From: a virus
IMG/VR virus record: IMGVR_UViG_3300048586_000404
Location: 1-24,611 of that record
Length of the DNA: 24,611 nt
Reading direction: 5' to 3' (one strand)
The position numbers and the translations under genes were made by a program. The notes below the pieces were generated by a model that was not told the DNA's origin, searched no databases, and was given only the letters and a program-made list of their open reading frames with translations. Shown one piece after another: positions 7,598 through 15,508 of this stretch (the stretch's first letter is position 1; every line of letters starts with the position of its first letter).

Positions 7598-7620
7598 GGC
7601 GATGAGGGGGGGACATCGCC
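7598..7620 (+). other. Hairpin between tail tube gene and chaperone gene
   Basis: In the 124-nt gap after the tail tube gene, GGCGATG (7598-7604) and CATCGCC (7614-7620) are perfect inverted arms around a purine loop (AGGGGGGGA). There is no T-run after it, so it is not a typical intrinsic terminator. The abundant tail tube message ends just upstream, so a 3' stabilising or partial-attenuation role is plausible but unproven. The rest of the gap shows only a weak frame beginning at GTG 7630, in frame with the next gene. Confidence 0.45.
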
Positions 7621-7686
7621 CGGGGAACCGTGAGCGAGGACGAATGTACCGCCGGCGGCGGTGAACACAAGAGGACTCAGGCGAAC

Positions 7687-8175
7687 ATGAAAACCTTCAA
7701 TGACAACGCCGCCCGGAGCTGGACCGTCCAGGTGAACGTGGACGCCATCAAACGCGTGCGGGATCTGGCCGAGGTGAACCTGCTGGAGGTGGTCGAGGGC
7801 AAGCTGCTGGAGCGGCTGATCTCCGATCCCGTGCTGCTGTGCGACGTGATCTACTGCCTCTGCAAGCCCGAGGCGGACGCCAAGAGCATCAGTGACGTGG
7901 AGTTCGGCCGCGCCATGGCCGGTGACGCCATTGATGGCGCGACCACCGCACTGCTGGAGGAGCTGGTCGATTTTTTCCCCCAAGCCAAGCGCCGGGTCCT
8001 CGCCAAGGCGCTGGCCAAGCTCCAGAAACTCCAGACCGCAGCGCTGGCGGCGGTGGAGACGCGGCTGGACTCGCCGGAACTGGATCGGCAGCTCGCTCAG
8101 CAGCTGGCGCAGCTTCAGAGCTCATCTGGCAGTGCGCCGGCATCCTCGGTCTCCACCCCGGCCCCTTCACCCTGA
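7687..8175 (+). CDS. Tail assembly chaperone, G-like part
   Basis: A 162-aa protein from ATG 7687; an in-frame GTG at 7630 could add 19 residues, but the MKTFNDNAARSWTVQVNVD beginning is a natural start. The N-terminal half has strands and helices (VNVDAIKRVRDLAEVNLLEV, then the ISDPVLLCDVIYCLCKPEAD segment) and the C-terminal half is helical (KRRVLAKALAKLQKLQTAAL), ending in a Ser/Pro/Ala tail (SSSGSAPASSVSTPAPSP). It lies between the tail tube and tape measure genes, the fixed place of lambda G/GT chaperones that wrap the tape measure. The low-complexity tail is overlapped in the -1 frame by protein-like sequence that continues into the next entry, which points to a G/GT frameshift pair. 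Confidence 0.75.
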   Translation: MKTFNDNAARSWTVQVNVDAIKRVRDLAEVNLLEVVEGKLLERLISDPVLLCDVIYCLCKPEADAKSISDVEFGRAMAGDAIDGATTALLEELVDFFPQAKRRVLAKALAKLQKLQTAALAAVETRLDSPELDRQLAQQLAQLQSSSGSAPASSVSTPAPSP

Positions 8176-8183
8176 GAGAGCTG

Positions 8184-8423
8184 GTGGCGATGGCGCAGGC
8201 CCGCCAGCAGGACGCCTGGAACCACAGCGCCTCGCTGCTGGCGATGCTGGCCAACGTCAATCGCGACCCGAAGAAAGGCCGGGCATTCAAACCGATCGAC
8301 TTTCATCCGATGCCTGTAGCGAAGCACGCCCCCGAGCTGCCGCCGCTCCGGGGCGACATCGGCCTGCTTAAGACGGTGTTCGTGGAACAGCGCCCGGCCG
8401 CTCAGAAGGAGACCCCATCATGA
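8184..8423 (+). CDS. Tail assembly chaperone, T-like part in the -1 frame
   Basis: An open frame of 79 codons from GTG 8184 (also ATG 8190), in the -1 frame relative to the G-like gene, ending in an ATGA overlap with the next gene. It reads AWNHSASLLAMLANVNRDPK followed by a Lys/Arg and FHP region, typical of the T part that I know from tail chaperones. The same frame upstream of 8184 already reads sensible protein from about 8118 (ELIWQCAGILGLHPGPFTLR), inside the end of the G-like gene and without a start codon. That argues for fusion to G by -1 frameshifting, not independent initiation. No standard slippery heptamer lies near 8100-8120; TTTTTTC at 7971-7977 is in the right phase but far upstream. 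Re-initiation at 8184/8190 remains an alternative. Confidence 0.65.
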   Translation: MAMAQARQQDAWNHSASLLAMLANVNRDPKKGRAFKPIDFHPMPVAKHAPELPPLRGDIGLLKTVFVEQRPAAQKETPS

Positions 8424-9304
8424 AGATCAAGCTCTCCCGCGTGGAGAAGTCGCTGTTTGCGGGCGTGACGCTGCTGGTGCCTGCCCTGGTGATCGCATGG
8501 CTGTTCTCCTGGACGACCGGCGGTGCTGCTTATGTCGCCGCTGTGCTGACGGTGTGGGTGTGGATCTGGCGGCCCCAGGGGCGGGACCCGCGCGGGCGGT
8601 TCACCAGCAAGCTGCTCCTCCCGGCGATGCTGCTGCCCCTGATCGGCGGCTGCCGCGGCGCCGCGGTCGTGCCTGAGCCAACGGCCCCCGGCACCATCAC
8701 GCACCAGAAGGACACCCAGCGCTGGCAGTTCGTGCCCACGGCGCCGGTGGCAATGAGCGTTCCGCTCCATGCCGCGACCGACGCCCGGGCGCTGGTGCTG
8801 GTGATCCCGACGACGGCGCAACCCGTGACGGTGGAGCAGACCAGCCAGCAGACGCGGATCGTGCAGCCGGAGAACCCGGCCGCCGGTGCCACGCTCGCCA
8901 CAGGCAATGAGCAGACCACCGCCACCGTCCCACCGGCCTACAAACCCGCTGCACCCGCGCGTTTGCCTGGGGCGGATACGCCGACCGAGAAGGCCTTGGG
9001 GGGCCTGGTCTGGGTGGGCGGCGGGTTGATCCTGCTGGGTGTCGCCGGCGTGGCGCTGCGATTCCTGCCGTGGACGGCGGGCCTGGGGGCGGTGGTGCCG
9101 ATCGGCATCAGCGTGCTGATCGCGCTGGCCGGCGGCCTGCTGGTCGCCTTCGCGACGGTGCTGGCGACGGCGCCCTGGTGGGTGATCGGCCTGTGCATCG
9201 CTGCCGTGGTGCTCGTCGGGTTCCTGGTCGCCACGCGCGACAACCTCCTGAAACTCTCGAATCCGAAGCCAGCGCCGATCCCGCCGGTGGCCATCACGAC
9301 GTAG
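8420..9304 (+). CDS. Polytopic membrane protein with internal lipobox (unknown function)
   Basis: A 294-aa protein starting at the ATGA overlap at 8420 with AAGGAG upstream. Membrane segments are visible at about residues 11-31 and 35-50, then at about 194-214, 222-247 and 251-271. Between them, after a charged loop (RPQGRDPRGRFTSK), is a hydrophobic run with a lipobox-like end, LLPLIGGC (C78), followed by a Pro/Thr/Gln-rich, probably extracytoplasmic stretch to about residue 190. A GTG near residues 45-47 could give a second, shorter product with a classical lipoprotein signal. Its position between the chaperones and the tape measure is not a standard one for membrane proteins. It might act in DNA entry, superinfection exclusion or lysis; nothing in the sequence chooses. 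Confidence 0.75.
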   Translation: MKIKLSRVEKSLFAGVTLLVPALVIAWLFSWTTGGAAYVAAVLTVWVWIWRPQGRDPRGRFTSKLLLPAMLLPLIGGCRGAAVVPEPTAPGTITHQKDTQRWQFVPTAPVAMSVPLHAATDARALVLVIPTTAQPVTVEQTSQQTRIVQPENPAAGATLATGNEQTTATVPPAYKPAAPARLPGADTPTEKALGGLVWVGGGLILLGVAGVALRFLPWTAGLGAVVPIGISVLIALAGGLLVAFATVLATAPWWVIGLCIAAVVLVGFLVATRDNLLKLSNPKPAPIPPVAITT

Positions 9305-9317
9305 AGGAGGACCCGCG

Positions 9318-11324
9318 ATGGCCAATGCACGTGGCATCCGCGCCGGAGCGGCGTATGTCGAACTGTTCGTCAACGACTCGAAGCTCGTCCGCGGGCTCAC
9401 GCAAGCCAGCAAGAAGCTCAAGGCCTTCGGCGACGCGATCACCGGCTGGGGCCAGAAGATGACCGCCATCGGTGCGGCCGTCACCGCGCCGCTGTTGGGC
9501 AGCGCCAAGGCGTTTGCCGAGATGGGCGACCGGATCGCCAAAGCCTCCGCGCGCACCGGCGTCTCGGTCGAGACGCTCTCGGAGCTGGCCTACGCCGCCG
9601 ATCTGTCGGGCGCTTCCCTGGAAACCCTCGAAGGCTCCCTGCGGAAGATGCAGAAAGCCATCGTGGAAGCGGCCGATGGCTCCGCCAGCGCCAATGACGC
9701 GCTGGGGAAGCTGGGTCTCACCGTCGAGGACCTCCGTGGTCTGTCGCCCGACCAGCAGTTCAAGCTGATCGCCGACCGCCTCTCGCAAATCCAGAGCCCG
9801 GCGCTCAAGGCGGCGCTGGCGATGGAACTGTTCGGTAAGTCCGGCACGCAGCTATTGCCGCTGATGGCCGACGGGGCCAAGGGAATCGACGCGCTGCAGG
9901 CGCAGGCCCGGGCGCTGGGTCTAACCATGTCCACCGAGGACGCCAAGGCCGCCGAGGCCCTCAATGACGCCTTCGACACGCTGTGGAAGGTCATCAAGCA
10001 AGGGGTGTTCGTCATCGGCTCGGCGCTGGCGCCAACGCTCAAGGCTGTCAGCGAGTGGATCGTCCGCACCGTCGTCACCACCACCGCGTGGATCAAGCAG
10101 AACAAGGACCTGGTGGTCATGATCTTCAAGGTCGCCGCCGCCGTGCTGGCTGGTGGCGCGGCGCTTTTGGCCCTGGGCCTGACCATCTCGGCGCTAGGTA
10201 CAGTCCTGGGGGCGCTGGCCGGGGTGATCGGCGCCGTGATCGTCGCGTTCAAGGTCATCGTCGCGGTGATCGGGGCGATGCTCGGTCCGATCGGCCTGGT
10301 CATCGCCGCCATCGCGGCGCTGGGTGCCTACCTTATATATGTCTCCGGCACCGCCGGGCAGGCGGTCCAGTGGCTGGGCGGACGGTTCGCCGAGCTCTCG
10401 CGCTTCGCCTCCGACTCCCTCCGGGGCATCGCCGACGCCCTGATGGCCGGCGACATCGCCCTGGCGGCGCGCATCCTGTGGCTGAGCCTGAAGCTGGCCT
10501 GGGACAACGGCGTGGCGATGCTGCAGCGCATCTGGCTGGCCTTCAGCGGGTTCTTCGTCAAGGTCGGCTACGGGGCCTTCTACGGCGTGCTGGCGGCGGC
10601 GGAGTTCGTGTGGCACGCCATGAAGGTCGTCTGGATCGAGGGGGTGTCGTTTCTGCGGAAGCTGTGGGCGGACTTCACCAACTGGCACGCCAAGGCGGTG
10701 GAAGGCACCGCCAACGCGATGGTGTCGGCGTGGATCTGGGCCCGGGAGCAGACTGGCGCTATCGACGCGGACCAGGCCGCCTTCGAGCGCGACTACGTCC
10801 AGAAACAGCACGAGATGGCCAGCCGCCAGATCGACCAGGAGCGCAACAGCGCCGTGGCCGATGCCGAGCGGCAGCGCCAGGCCGAGCGCACCGCCGAAAC
10901 CCAGCGCCATGAGCAGCGCCTGGCGGAGATCGGCAAGGGGTACAACGACGCCGAGGCGTCCGTGGAGGCCGAGCGCGCCGAGAAGCAGCGCAAGACAGAA
11001 GAGGCGCTGGCGGCAGCGCGGCAGGAGTGGCAGGACGCCATCGCCGAAGCGCGACGCAAGCGGCAGATGAGCGAGTCGGACGGTCCCCAGCGCCTCCAGG
11101 CGCCACCCGACATCGCCGACTACCTCGAGGGGCTGGGGCCGGCCATCGAGCAGGCGCAGCAGAAGGCCACCATCGGTGCCGCCGGGACGTTCAGTGCCAT
11201 GGAGGCCAGGGGACTGGCCGGCGGCGGCGTGACCGACCGGATCGCCAGCGCCACCGAAGCCACAGCCAAGCACACCAAGAAGCTCGCCGACAAGGTCCGT
11301 GACGGCGGCCTGGCATTCGATTGA
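9318..11324 (+). CDS. Tail tape measure protein
   Basis: A 668-aa protein starting at ATG 9318 after GAGGAGG. The N-terminal half is the tape-measure pattern: VELFVNDSKLVRGLTQASKK, then KMTAIGAAVTAPLLGSAKAF and the ARTGVSVETLSELAYAADLS region, followed by ALAMELFGKSGTQLLPLM. Residues about 265-342 are a long hydrophobic run of two or more membrane segments, usual for tape measures that help DNA cross the inner membrane. Residues about 487-583 are a strong Arg/Glu/Ala coiled coil. The length suggests a tail of roughly 100 nm if the usual ratio of about 1.5 angstrom per residue holds. It follows the chaperone pair in the expected order. Its stop lies inside the ribosome binding site of the next gene. 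Confidence 0.92.
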   Translation: MANARGIRAGAAYVELFVNDSKLVRGLTQASKKLKAFGDAITGWGQKMTAIGAAVTAPLLGSAKAFAEMGDRIAKASARTGVSVETLSELAYAADLSGASLETLEGSLRKMQKAIVEAADGSASANDALGKLGLTVEDLRGLSPDQQFKLIADRLSQIQSPALKAALAMELFGKSGTQLLPLMADGAKGIDALQAQARALGLTMSTEDAKAAEALNDAFDTLWKVIKQGVFVIGSALAPTLKAVSEWIVRTVVTTTAWIKQNKDLVVMIFKVAAAVLAGGAALLALGLTISALGTVLGALAGVIGAVIVAFKVIVAVIGAMLGPIGLVIAAIAALGAYLIYVSGTAGQAVQWLGGRFAELSRFASDSLRGIADALMAGDIALAARILWLSLKLAWDNGVAMLQRIWLAFSGFFVKVGYGAFYGVLAAAEFVWHAMKVVWIEGVSFLRKLWADFTNWHAKAVEGTANAMVSAWIWAREQTGAIDADQAAFERDYVQKQHEMASRQIDQERNSAVADAERQRQAERTAETQRHEQRLAEIGKGYNDAEASVEAERAEKQRKTEEALAAARQEWQDAIAEARRKRQMSESDGPQRLQAPPDIADYLEGLGPAIEQAQQKATIGAAGTFSAMEARGLAGGGVTDRIASATEATAKHTKKLADKVRDGGLAFD

Positions 11325-11334
11325 GGGGCAGCAC

Positions 11335-12147
11335 GTGCCGATCACCCTGCGGGAAAAGATCGACAGCAGAGCCAGCGAGACGGGACAGAACCCGTCGGTG
11401 ACGCTGCTGTTCCTGCTGGAAGGCACCAGCGACGACCTGTCGGCCAAGACGCTGGCGTGGAACTCCACGCCCACCATGTACGACGGTCTGGTGCGCCAGA
11501 GCCTGGGCATCGAGCCGGAGTGGGTCGATACCAACGCCCTCGACGGCCGCTGGCTGGTGACGGTGCGCTACGGCAGCTCGACCGAGGACCCGCCCACCGG
11601 CGACAGCACGTTCTCGTTCGACACCGGCGGCGGCACGCAGCACATCACCCAGTCGCTGCAGACCATCGCGAAGTATCCGGCGGGCTCGGCGCCCGACTTC
11701 AAGGGCGCGATCGGCGTCACGCATGACAACGTCGAGGGCGTGGACATCACCGTGCCCGTGTATCAGTTCTCCGAGACGCACTATCTGGCCGATGCGGTGG
11801 TGACGCCGGCGTATCGCGGCACGCTGTTCCAGATCACCGGGAAGGTCAACAGCGGCAGCTTCCGGGGGCTGGCGCCCGGTGAGTGTCTGTTCCTGGGGGC
11901 CTCGGGGTCGAAGCGCGGGCAAGGCGACTGGGAGATCACCTTCCGCTTCGCCGGCAGCCCCAACGTCACCGGGCTCACGGTCGGCCCCATCGGCGGCATC
12001 AACAAGAAGGGCTGGGAATACATGTGGGTGCGCTACGCCGACAGCGAGGATGACGACGCCAAGGTGCTGGTGAAGAAGCCCGTCGCGGTCTACATCGAGA
12101 AGGTTTACGAGTCGGCCAGCTTCGCGGGCCTGGGGATCGGCAGTTAG
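11335..12147 (+). CDS. Putative distal tail protein
   Basis: A 270-aa protein. GTG at 11335 was chosen because GAGGGG (11323-11328) lies 6 nt upstream; an in-frame ATG at 11299 is inside the tape measure gene with no such site. It is soluble and beta-rich, with segments such as SVTLLFLLEGTSDDLSAKTL, TYDG-like MYDGLVRQSLGIEPEWVD, WLVTVRYGS, FSFDTGGGTQHITQSLQTIA and, near the C-terminus, WEITFRFAGSPNVTGLTVG. The GGTQHI and VNSGSFRG stretches look like conserved loops. Coming directly after the tape measure, it probably is a tail-tip or distal tail component (the place of lambda gpM/L or siphovirus Dit), but I recognise no named domain. Confidence 0.6.
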   Translation: MPITLREKIDSRASETGQNPSVTLLFLLEGTSDDLSAKTLAWNSTPTMYDGLVRQSLGIEPEWVDTNALDGRWLVTVRYGSSTEDPPTGDSTFSFDTGGGTQHITQSLQTIAKYPAGSAPDFKGAIGVTHDNVEGVDITVPVYQFSETHYLADAVVTPAYRGTLFQITGKVNSGSFRGLAPGECLFLGASGSKRGQGDWEITFRFAGSPNVTGLTVGPIGGINKKGWEYMWVRYADSEDDDAKVLVKKPVAVYIEKVYESASFAGLGIGS

Positions 12148-12158
12148 GAGGCCGGCGG

Positions 12159-14159
12159 ATGGGCGACAGCTTCAAGAAAGTCCAGCCCGGCGACAAGCTC
12201 CGCATCCCGGCGGCGGCGTACAACGCGTTCATCGATTCGGCACTGGACCTCCGGGCGCGCCAGCAGAACCAGGGGCGCACGCCGCAGGCCACCTACCGCA
12301 CCAGTGGGATCGTGCTGGTGAGGAACGCTTCCGGTGCCGATCAGAACCGCTTCGCCGTGCTGGGGGTCGAGCGTCCCATCTACACCCCCGAGGACAACCT
12401 CGACAGCTTCAAGAACAAGGTGGCGCTGGTGGGCGTGGTGCCCACCGTCCAGGACCATTACGGCCGCTTTGTCGTGTTGCTCGAGCCCCTGAAGGCCGGG
12501 GCCATCGGTATGGCGTATGGCGCGGGCGTCTGCCCGGTGAAAGTCACGATCCCAGACACCGAGCAGAAGTATCAGTTCGCCGACGTGAACGACGGCAGCA
12601 CGGGTACGCTCCTGGCTGCGCCACTGGGAGCGGCGTTCATCCTGTGGAAGGAAAGCGACGAGGACACCGGCACCATGTGGGCGGTGGTCCGCATCGGCCT
12701 CCCGCCGATCCGCCCGTTCGCGCTGGACCCCTGCGATAGCGAAGACGGCGAGACGCGCTATGTCACCAACGACCTCTCGAAAAAGCTCGACAAGGTGCTG
12801 CTGGTTGACGACGTCTGCTACACCGTCCGCGTGCCCGACGCCAGCGAGATCCGCTGCATCGAACCACGCTGCGTCGAAATTCAGGCGGAGTACGACGACT
12901 GCGAGCGGTGCACGGCCTGCTGGCTCCTGACCCCCTGCAACGAGAGCGGCGGCAGCGAGATCAAGACCAACACCGACCTGGCGTCCTATGAGGGCAGCGT
13001 GGTCAAGCTCGATGACGGCAACTGTTACACCGTGTCGGTCGCCGAGAACTGCCTGGACGCGGTGCCGGTGACGGTCGAGGAGTCCTTCGACGACTGCACG
13101 CGCTGTGGCTACTGCTACCACCTGCAGAACTGCTTCGACGAATCCGACACATTGGTAATCGACAACGACCTGGAGAGCCAGTTCGAGCAGACGCCCGAGG
13201 AGATCGTTGCCGATGCCCGCGTGGTAGAGATCGGCGGCCAGTGCTACACCGTTACTGCCTACGACACGGATTGCGAGTATGCCGAAACCGTCACCATCGA
13301 CCGCATCTTCGCCTCCTGCGGCGAGTGCGGGTGCTTCAAGCTGACCAGCTGCGAGGGTGACCCGCCGACCGTCATCTACACCCGCCACGCCACCGGCCCC
13401 GGCGGCGGGCTGATCTACCTGCGGGACTATGTCGGCCAGATCCTGCGCCTCGCCGATGGCAACTGCTACAGCGTCGAGGAATCAGACGAGTGCGAGACGC
13501 TCACGGACGTCAGCGTCCAGGAGGCATACGACGACTGCTATGCCTGCACCTGCTGGCTGCTGACCGATTGTGAAGACGAGGAAAGCACGCTGGTGACGTT
13601 CAGTGATCTTTCTGCGCACGGCGTCGGCGCGATTGTCCGCCAGGCCGGCACCGACCCGATCAAGTGCTGGACCATCACCGACACCGCCCCTTGGTCCGGT
13701 AGCGCTGTCGCGTTCGAGGTCGAGGACGACTATCCCGACTGCGACACCTGCCTGAAGAAGCAGAAATACCTCCTCACGCAGGACTGCAGCCTGGAAGAAT
13801 GTGAAGGCGAGGAAGGGAGCAGCGGCGGCGATGAGATCATCACCACCGAGGATCTGCACGCGGCCGTAGGCCAGTGGGTGAAGGTCGGCGGCATGTGCTA
13901 CTCGGTCGCGACCACCGAGACCGGCGACATCACACACGAGAGCCTGTCCTTCCGAGGCCCGTTCGCCAGTTGCGACGCCTGCCTGGAGTCGCCTGTCGAT
14001 GCCAAGAAGCGGTTCATCACTGACCTGGTGTTGGACGGGACCAACCTGGTCGCCAAGACCGAGGAGATGGCCATCAAAGGCGGCAAGATCGTCGGCTTCT
14101 GCTCCAGCGACGACATCACCATCGAGGGCACCGAGTGTCCGGATGAGGCGGAGGAATAG
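12159..14159 (+). CDS. Tail protein with about six Cys-rich tandem repeats
   Basis: A 666-aa acidic protein from ATG 12159, with AGGAGG 7 nt upstream. Residues 1-185 form a beta-rich head (FKKVQPGDKLRIPAAAYNAF, then KVALVGVVPTVQDHYGRFVV). Residues about 190-610 are roughly six diverged repeats of about 70 aa. Each repeat has an opening xLLTxC or similar, a D-L segment, V-x-L/V-x-D-G-x-C-Y-x-V, and a closing DDCxxCxxC (for example WLLTPC, DGNCYTVSV, FDDCTRCGYC). The last repeats lose some Cys. The C-terminal 55 residues (RFITDLVLDGTNLVAKTEEM) are a separate end. The Cys pairs could form disulfides outside the cell or bind metal. The gene position is that of tail-tip or receptor-binding proteins. 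No exact family recognised. Confidence 0.8.
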   Translation: MGDSFKKVQPGDKLRIPAAAYNAFIDSALDLRARQQNQGRTPQATYRTSGIVLVRNASGADQNRFAVLGVERPIYTPEDNLDSFKNKVALVGVVPTVQDHYGRFVVLLEPLKAGAIGMAYGAGVCPVKVTIPDTEQKYQFADVNDGSTGTLLAAPLGAAFILWKESDEDTGTMWAVVRIGLPPIRPFALDPCDSEDGETRYVTNDLSKKLDKVLLVDDVCYTVRVPDASEIRCIEPRCVEIQAEYDDCERCTACWLLTPCNESGGSEIKTNTDLASYEGSVVKLDDGNCYTVSVAENCLDAVPVTVEESFDDCTRCGYCYHLQNCFDESDTLVIDNDLESQFEQTPEEIVADARVVEIGGQCYTVTAYDTDCEYAETVTIDRIFASCGECGCFKLTSCEGDPPTVIYTRHATGPGGGLIYLRDYVGQILRLADGNCYSVEESDECETLTDVSVQEAYDDCYACTCWLLTDCEDEESTLVTFSDLSAHGVGAIVRQAGTDPIKCWTITDTAPWSGSAVAFEVEDDYPDCDTCLKKQKYLLTQDCSLEECEGEEGSSGGDEIITTEDLHAAVGQWVKVGGMCYSVATTETGDITHESLSFRGPFASCDACLESPVDAKKRFITDLVLDGTNLVAKTEEMAIKGGKIVGFCSSDDITIEGTECPDEAEE

Positions 14160-14161
14160 CC

Positions 14162-14752
14162 ATGCCGCTGATGTTTTGGCAAGGCAAGCCGCTGATCGTC
14201 TCCGGCAAGCTCGCCATGCACGAGCGCTGCTGCTGCGTGGACTTCGTCAACACCTGGGCGTTCACCGACGAGGGCTTCATCGACGGCGGGCAGGATGGTG
14301 CATTCCGAGGCTATGACGACCCCGCCGATGTGCCGGCGAGCCCGTGGACGATCCGCAATGGCGGCTTCGGGCTGCGTCTGGACTGGGAAGATGACATCAA
14401 CTGCCGCGATCACAACCCCTACACCCAGTACGCCAGCGCCACGGCCACGATCATCGTGCCGCGCGACATGATCATGACGATCAACTGGTCTGGTGAAGGG
14501 GAAACGCAGGACCCGGACTTCGAACTGATGAGCCTCAGTGTGGACGGCAACTTCGTCGGCTCGGCCCACGCCCCGGGCGGCTGGAACGGCTGCGGCGGCA
14601 TGGGCGCGGTGATCTCCGACCCGCCGCCACCCCAGCAGGTGTTCCTGGCCCGAGGCATCCACACGCTGACGATCTGGGCGACCACCAATGACCCGCTGTA
14701 CCACTTCGGCGCGTGGTATCAGTTCGACCTCAGCTTCGCCAACGCGCTGTAA
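14162..14752 (+). CDS. Putative tail-tip/fibre protein, beta-sandwich-like
   Basis: A 196-aa protein, ATG at 14162 and GGAGG at 14150-14154. The gene begins 3 nt after the stop of the Cys-rich repeat gene. A notable CCC triplet occurs at residues 23-25 (HERCCCVDF). The rest is aromatic and beta-rich: TIRNGGFGLRLDWEDDINCR, TIIVPRDMIMTINWSGEG, LMSLSVDGNFVGSAHAPGG, FLARGIHTLTIWATTND and a final WYQFDLSF. This strand pattern looks like a lectin- or carbohydrate-binding-like sandwich, which would suit host recognition at the tail end. The assignment is from composition and position only. Confidence 0.65.
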   Translation: MPLMFWQGKPLIVSGKLAMHERCCCVDFVNTWAFTDEGFIDGGQDGAFRGYDDPADVPASPWTIRNGGFGLRLDWEDDINCRDHNPYTQYASATATIIVPRDMIMTINWSGEGETQDPDFELMSLSVDGNFVGSAHAPGGWNGCGGMGAVISDPPPPQQVFLARGIHTLTIWATTNDPLYHFGAWYQFDLSFANAL

Positions 14753-14764
14753 GGAGTACCCGCC

Positions 14765-15121
14765 ATGCTGAAACCCGCCGATCGCCTGCCTCCGTCGCCC
14801 ATCAAGAAGAAGCCCTGCGGCTGCGCGGGCAAGACCGCCGCCCGCGCCGGCGCTACCGTCACCCGCCCGAGCTGCCTCGAATGCGTTGAGAAGCACCTGG
14901 GCGCGGCGTGGGTACTGATCGCCGAACACCGTGACGGCTACCCGCACCGCCTCCGCGCCATCGGCCATCTCCATGAAGCCGAGGACGAAAGCCAAGCGTG
15001 GCCGGAGCTGCACAACACTATCCGAGCGGCGCGGAAGGCATACCAGCAGACCGGAACTATGCCGGAGTTCGCGGCGCTGGCTGCACAGATCGCTCACCTG
15101 CGGGCGGTGGTCCTCGCCTGA
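14765..15121 (+). CDS. Small Cys-motif protein at end of phage operon (unknown)
   Basis: A 118-aa protein, ATG 14765 with AAGGAG upstream. The first 40 residues are basic and carry C18-x-C20 and C37-x-x-C40 (KPCGCAGK and SCLECVEK), which could form one four-Cys zinc site. The remainder is helical: EKHLGAAWVLIAEHRDGYPH, RAIGHLHEAEDESQ, and a final AALAAQIAHLRAVV. The 'CLxCVxKHL...GYPHxxxAIGHLxEAxDE' pattern is one I associate with small uncharacterised phage and plasmid proteins. Its TGA ends at 15121, directly against the end of a degenerate minus-strand reading frame at 15122. It is the last phage gene of the operon in the window. Confidence 0.75.
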   Translation: MLKPADRLPPSPIKKKPCGCAGKTAARAGATVTRPSCLECVEKHLGAAWVLIAEHRDGYPHRLRAIGHLHEAEDESQAWPELHNTIRAARKAYQQTGTMPEFAALAAQIAHLRAVVLA

Positions 15122-15433
15122 TCACAGCAGAACAATGTCGCGCAACCTCCCGGAGCGGTGCCGCGCCGTCTCCATCGGTACGCCCAGGGCCTGAGAGAAC
15201 TCGGCATCTGAGATGTGCGGCACGCCGCATGGCACGTGGCCGTCCGTTGCGGCGACGTAGATGGTGCCTGCCGCTCAGCCCGCGGCCTTCCCGCTGAGCG
15301 GCTTGGGGCTCGCCCGCAGCATCCGCAGCACCTTGTTGGCCTTCTCCTGCAGATTCCCGTTGGGCCACTCCGCGAAGAATCGATCCATGTGCTGCTGGCA
15401 CTGTTGCTCAAAGTCGGAGGCAGCTCTTTCTAT
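15122..15433 (-). pseudogene. Degenerate small gene(s) convergent with the phage operon
   Basis: One minus-strand frame reads protein-like sequence in two blocks. Block 1 (15433 to 15275, 52 codons plus TGA) is helical: ERAASDFEQQCQQHMDRFFA, then AEWPNGNLQEKANKVLRMLR. Block 2, same frame after the TGA (15274 to 15122, 50 codons plus TGA), reads TIYVAATDGHVPCGVPH, then HISDAEFSQALGVPMETARH. A perfect AAGGAG ribosome site (15447-15442) sits 8 nt before codon ATA at 15433, where ATG would be expected. The frame ends flush against the + strand stop at 15121. Reading: a gene of about 103 codons that lost its start and gained an in-frame TGA, or two tiny genes with unusual starts. Neither block matches a family I know. 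Confidence 0.5.
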
Positions 15434-15508
15434 CTGGCGTACTCCTTAAATGCGGCTCTTCCATAATGCGCCGTGTCCGTGGGATTGGCGTGCGACCCGC
15501 ATGCGACT

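Noticed and set aside
7971-7977. TTTTTTC as the frameshift site for the tail chaperone pair
   Set aside because: The phase is right for a -1 shift, but the -1 frame from 7977 to about 8110 reads Gly/Pro/Ala-rich shadow sequence while the 0 frame stays protein-like. Kept only as an alternative.
12144-13388. Long minus-strand open frame opposite the Cys-rich repeat gene
   Set aside because: Antisense shadow of a GC-rich gene with clear protein repeats on the + strand.
13898-15097. Long minus-strand open frame opposite the last tail genes
   Set aside because: The three + strand genes there have proper ribosome sites and spacing; the minus frame shows no recognisable domain.
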